Shown: piece after piece, positions 4,645 through 5,272 of the stretch
How the letters are laid out: each line of letters starts with the position of its first letter
Position numbering within the stretch: position 1 is the stretch's first letter
NCBI GenBank assembly: GCA_964384675.1
Contig: CAYLNK010000394.1
Location: 1 to 5,272 of the forward strand
Direction: 5' to 3'
DNA: 5,272 bases
DNA from: CAYLNK01 sp964384675
GTDB taxonomy: Bacteria > Acidobacteriota > Thermoanaerobaculia > UBA5066
The notes under the pieces: model-generated
The model's database searches: none
Seen by the model: the letters and a program-made list of their open reading frames with translations, nothing else
Told to the model about the DNA's origin: nothing
Position numbers and translations under genes: made by a program

Positions 4645-5121
4645 ATGCGCACAGCCCTCCCGATCCTGCCCCTTCTCGCCGCCGTTGCCGGCTGCACCTC
4701 CGTCGAACCGTCCCGTACCGCGGACGTTCGCCCGACCTACGAGGAACAGGTGCTTGCGGTGGACGGCGTCGCCGTCGCCGACCTCGAGCCCGGCTTCACG
4801 CCGCCGAGGCGTGGCCGGGCCGGCGGACGCTACCCGGCCCACTCCTTCCAGCGCGCCCACGCGCGCGTTGAGGCGACGATCACCGCCGAAGGCCGCGCGA
4901 CGGACGTCCGCGTCGTCGAGACGGACAACCCCCTCTTCGCCGAGGCCTTCGCCCGCTCGATCGGGGATTCGCGCTTCGAGCCCGCTCGCAGGGCCGGGAG
5001 CCCCGTCGCCGTACGGATGGCCTTCTTCGAGGACCGCGTCCCGGTCCGGCCCGAAACCGAGATGCGCTTCGAGGAGCCGCCCAACTACCAGGACCTGTTC
5101 GGCCCGCCCGTTCGTCACTGA
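4645..5121 (+). CDS. Lipoprotein with TonB-C-like domain
   Basis: This encodes 158 residues. ATG 4645 follows TGGAGG (4635-4640) and begins a lipoprotein signal with lipobox VAGC (residues 14-17). Thr18 after the lipidated Cys17 does not match an inner-membrane retention signal, so outer-membrane location is likely if the Lol rule applies. Residues 73-128 resemble the TonB C-terminal fold: ARVEATITAEGRATDVRVVE, a helix FAEAFARSI, SRFEPAR, then PVAVRMAFFED. The usual SSG of the fold is replaced by TDN. The C-terminus (129-158) is Pro/Arg-rich with no recognised domain. It follows the other TonB-C-like gene after 80 nt in the same direction, so the two may be ancient paralogues or act together. 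The partner and role are unknown. Confidence 0.75.
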   Translation: MRTALPILPLLAAVAGCTSVEPSRTADVRPTYEEQVLAVDGVAVADLEPGFTPPRRGRAGGRYPAHSFQRAHARVEATITAEGRATDVRVVETDNPLFAEAFARSIGDSRFEPARRAGSPVAVRMAFFEDRVPVRPETEMRFEEPPNYQDLFGPPVRH

Positions 5122-5124
5122 CCG

Positions 5125-5272
5125 TCAGGCCGCCTCACGCAGCAGGCCGAGCCGGATCGCCGCGTCGAGGAACGCGACCGCGGCCTCGTCCCACCCGGAG
5201 GAGGTCCCGGCCTCGCGGGCGGCCTGGAGCCGCGCCGCGGCCCGCGCCAGCCGTTCGGCCGACGTCGCCAGC
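5125..5272 (-). CDS. Unidentified protein, C-terminal 48 residues (partial)
   Basis: The minus strand is open from the window edge to TGA at 5127-5125. It reads as a helical, Ala/Arg/Leu-rich tail (ATSAERLARAAARLQAAREA, then SSGWDEAAVAFLDAAIRLGL). Regular spacing of Leu and Ala with charged residues suggests two amphipathic helices. The GC-rich third positions support real coding. No family is recognisable from this much. Its stop lies 3 nt from the stop of the convergent lipoprotein gene. Confidence 0.6.
   Translation of the reverse strand, partial: LATSAERLARAAARLQAAREAGTSSGWDEAAVAFLDAAIRLGLLREAA

Noticed and set aside
1..5272. tRNA or rRNA genes
   Set aside because: No T-loop GTTCGA-type motif in a cloverleaf context and no rRNA-like conserved stretch was seen on either strand.

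Overview
This is a GC-rich, densely coded bacterial window. GC dominates third codon positions, Shine-Dalgarno sites are purine-rich (AAGGAGGT, AGGAG, GGGAGG), and secreted proteins carry type I or lipoprotein signals. The signals imply a Gram-negative-type envelope. The mix of a SpoIID/LytB protein, TonB-C-like secreted proteins and a Phd/PIN toxin-antitoxin pair would suit an Acidobacteriota-like or similar environmental lineage. That placement is inference; no marker gene is present.

Left part (1-2854, all + strand): the 3' part of a SpoIID/LytB-domain protein (cell-wall remodelling type) is followed by a secreted protein with a cysteine-rich, TIMP/NTR-like N-terminal half and a charged helical tail. 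Next comes a complete proline iminopeptidase with its whole catalytic triad visible. The gaps (96 and 68 nt) and separate ribosome binding sites make these probably independent units.

Middle (2855-3273): there is no convincing gene. The space between the convergent peptidase and toxin genes holds a compact ~400-bp element with ~63-bp imperfect terminal inverted repeats. Its interior has several strong hairpins, one an 18-bp perfect stem, and it is flanked by near-identical 13-bp direct repeats. It looks like a MITE-type non-autonomous mobile element or a structured repeat. Its right end supplies the stop codon of the neighbouring toxin gene.

Right part (3274-5272): a minus-strand type II toxin-antitoxin operon (Phd/YefM antitoxin, then a VapC-like PIN ribonuclease, joined by a GTGA overlap) has a perfect palindrome immediately upstream of the antitoxin start. 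Divergent from it are two consecutive + strand genes for small exported proteins: a signal-peptide protein and a lipoprotein. Both carry a TonB-C-like fold without the TonB membrane anchor. The window closes with the 3' end of an unidentified minus-strand gene, convergent with the lipoprotein gene and only 3 nt away.

The most notable content is the inverted-repeat element and its junction with the toxin gene. I did not see a clearly new multi-gene system.
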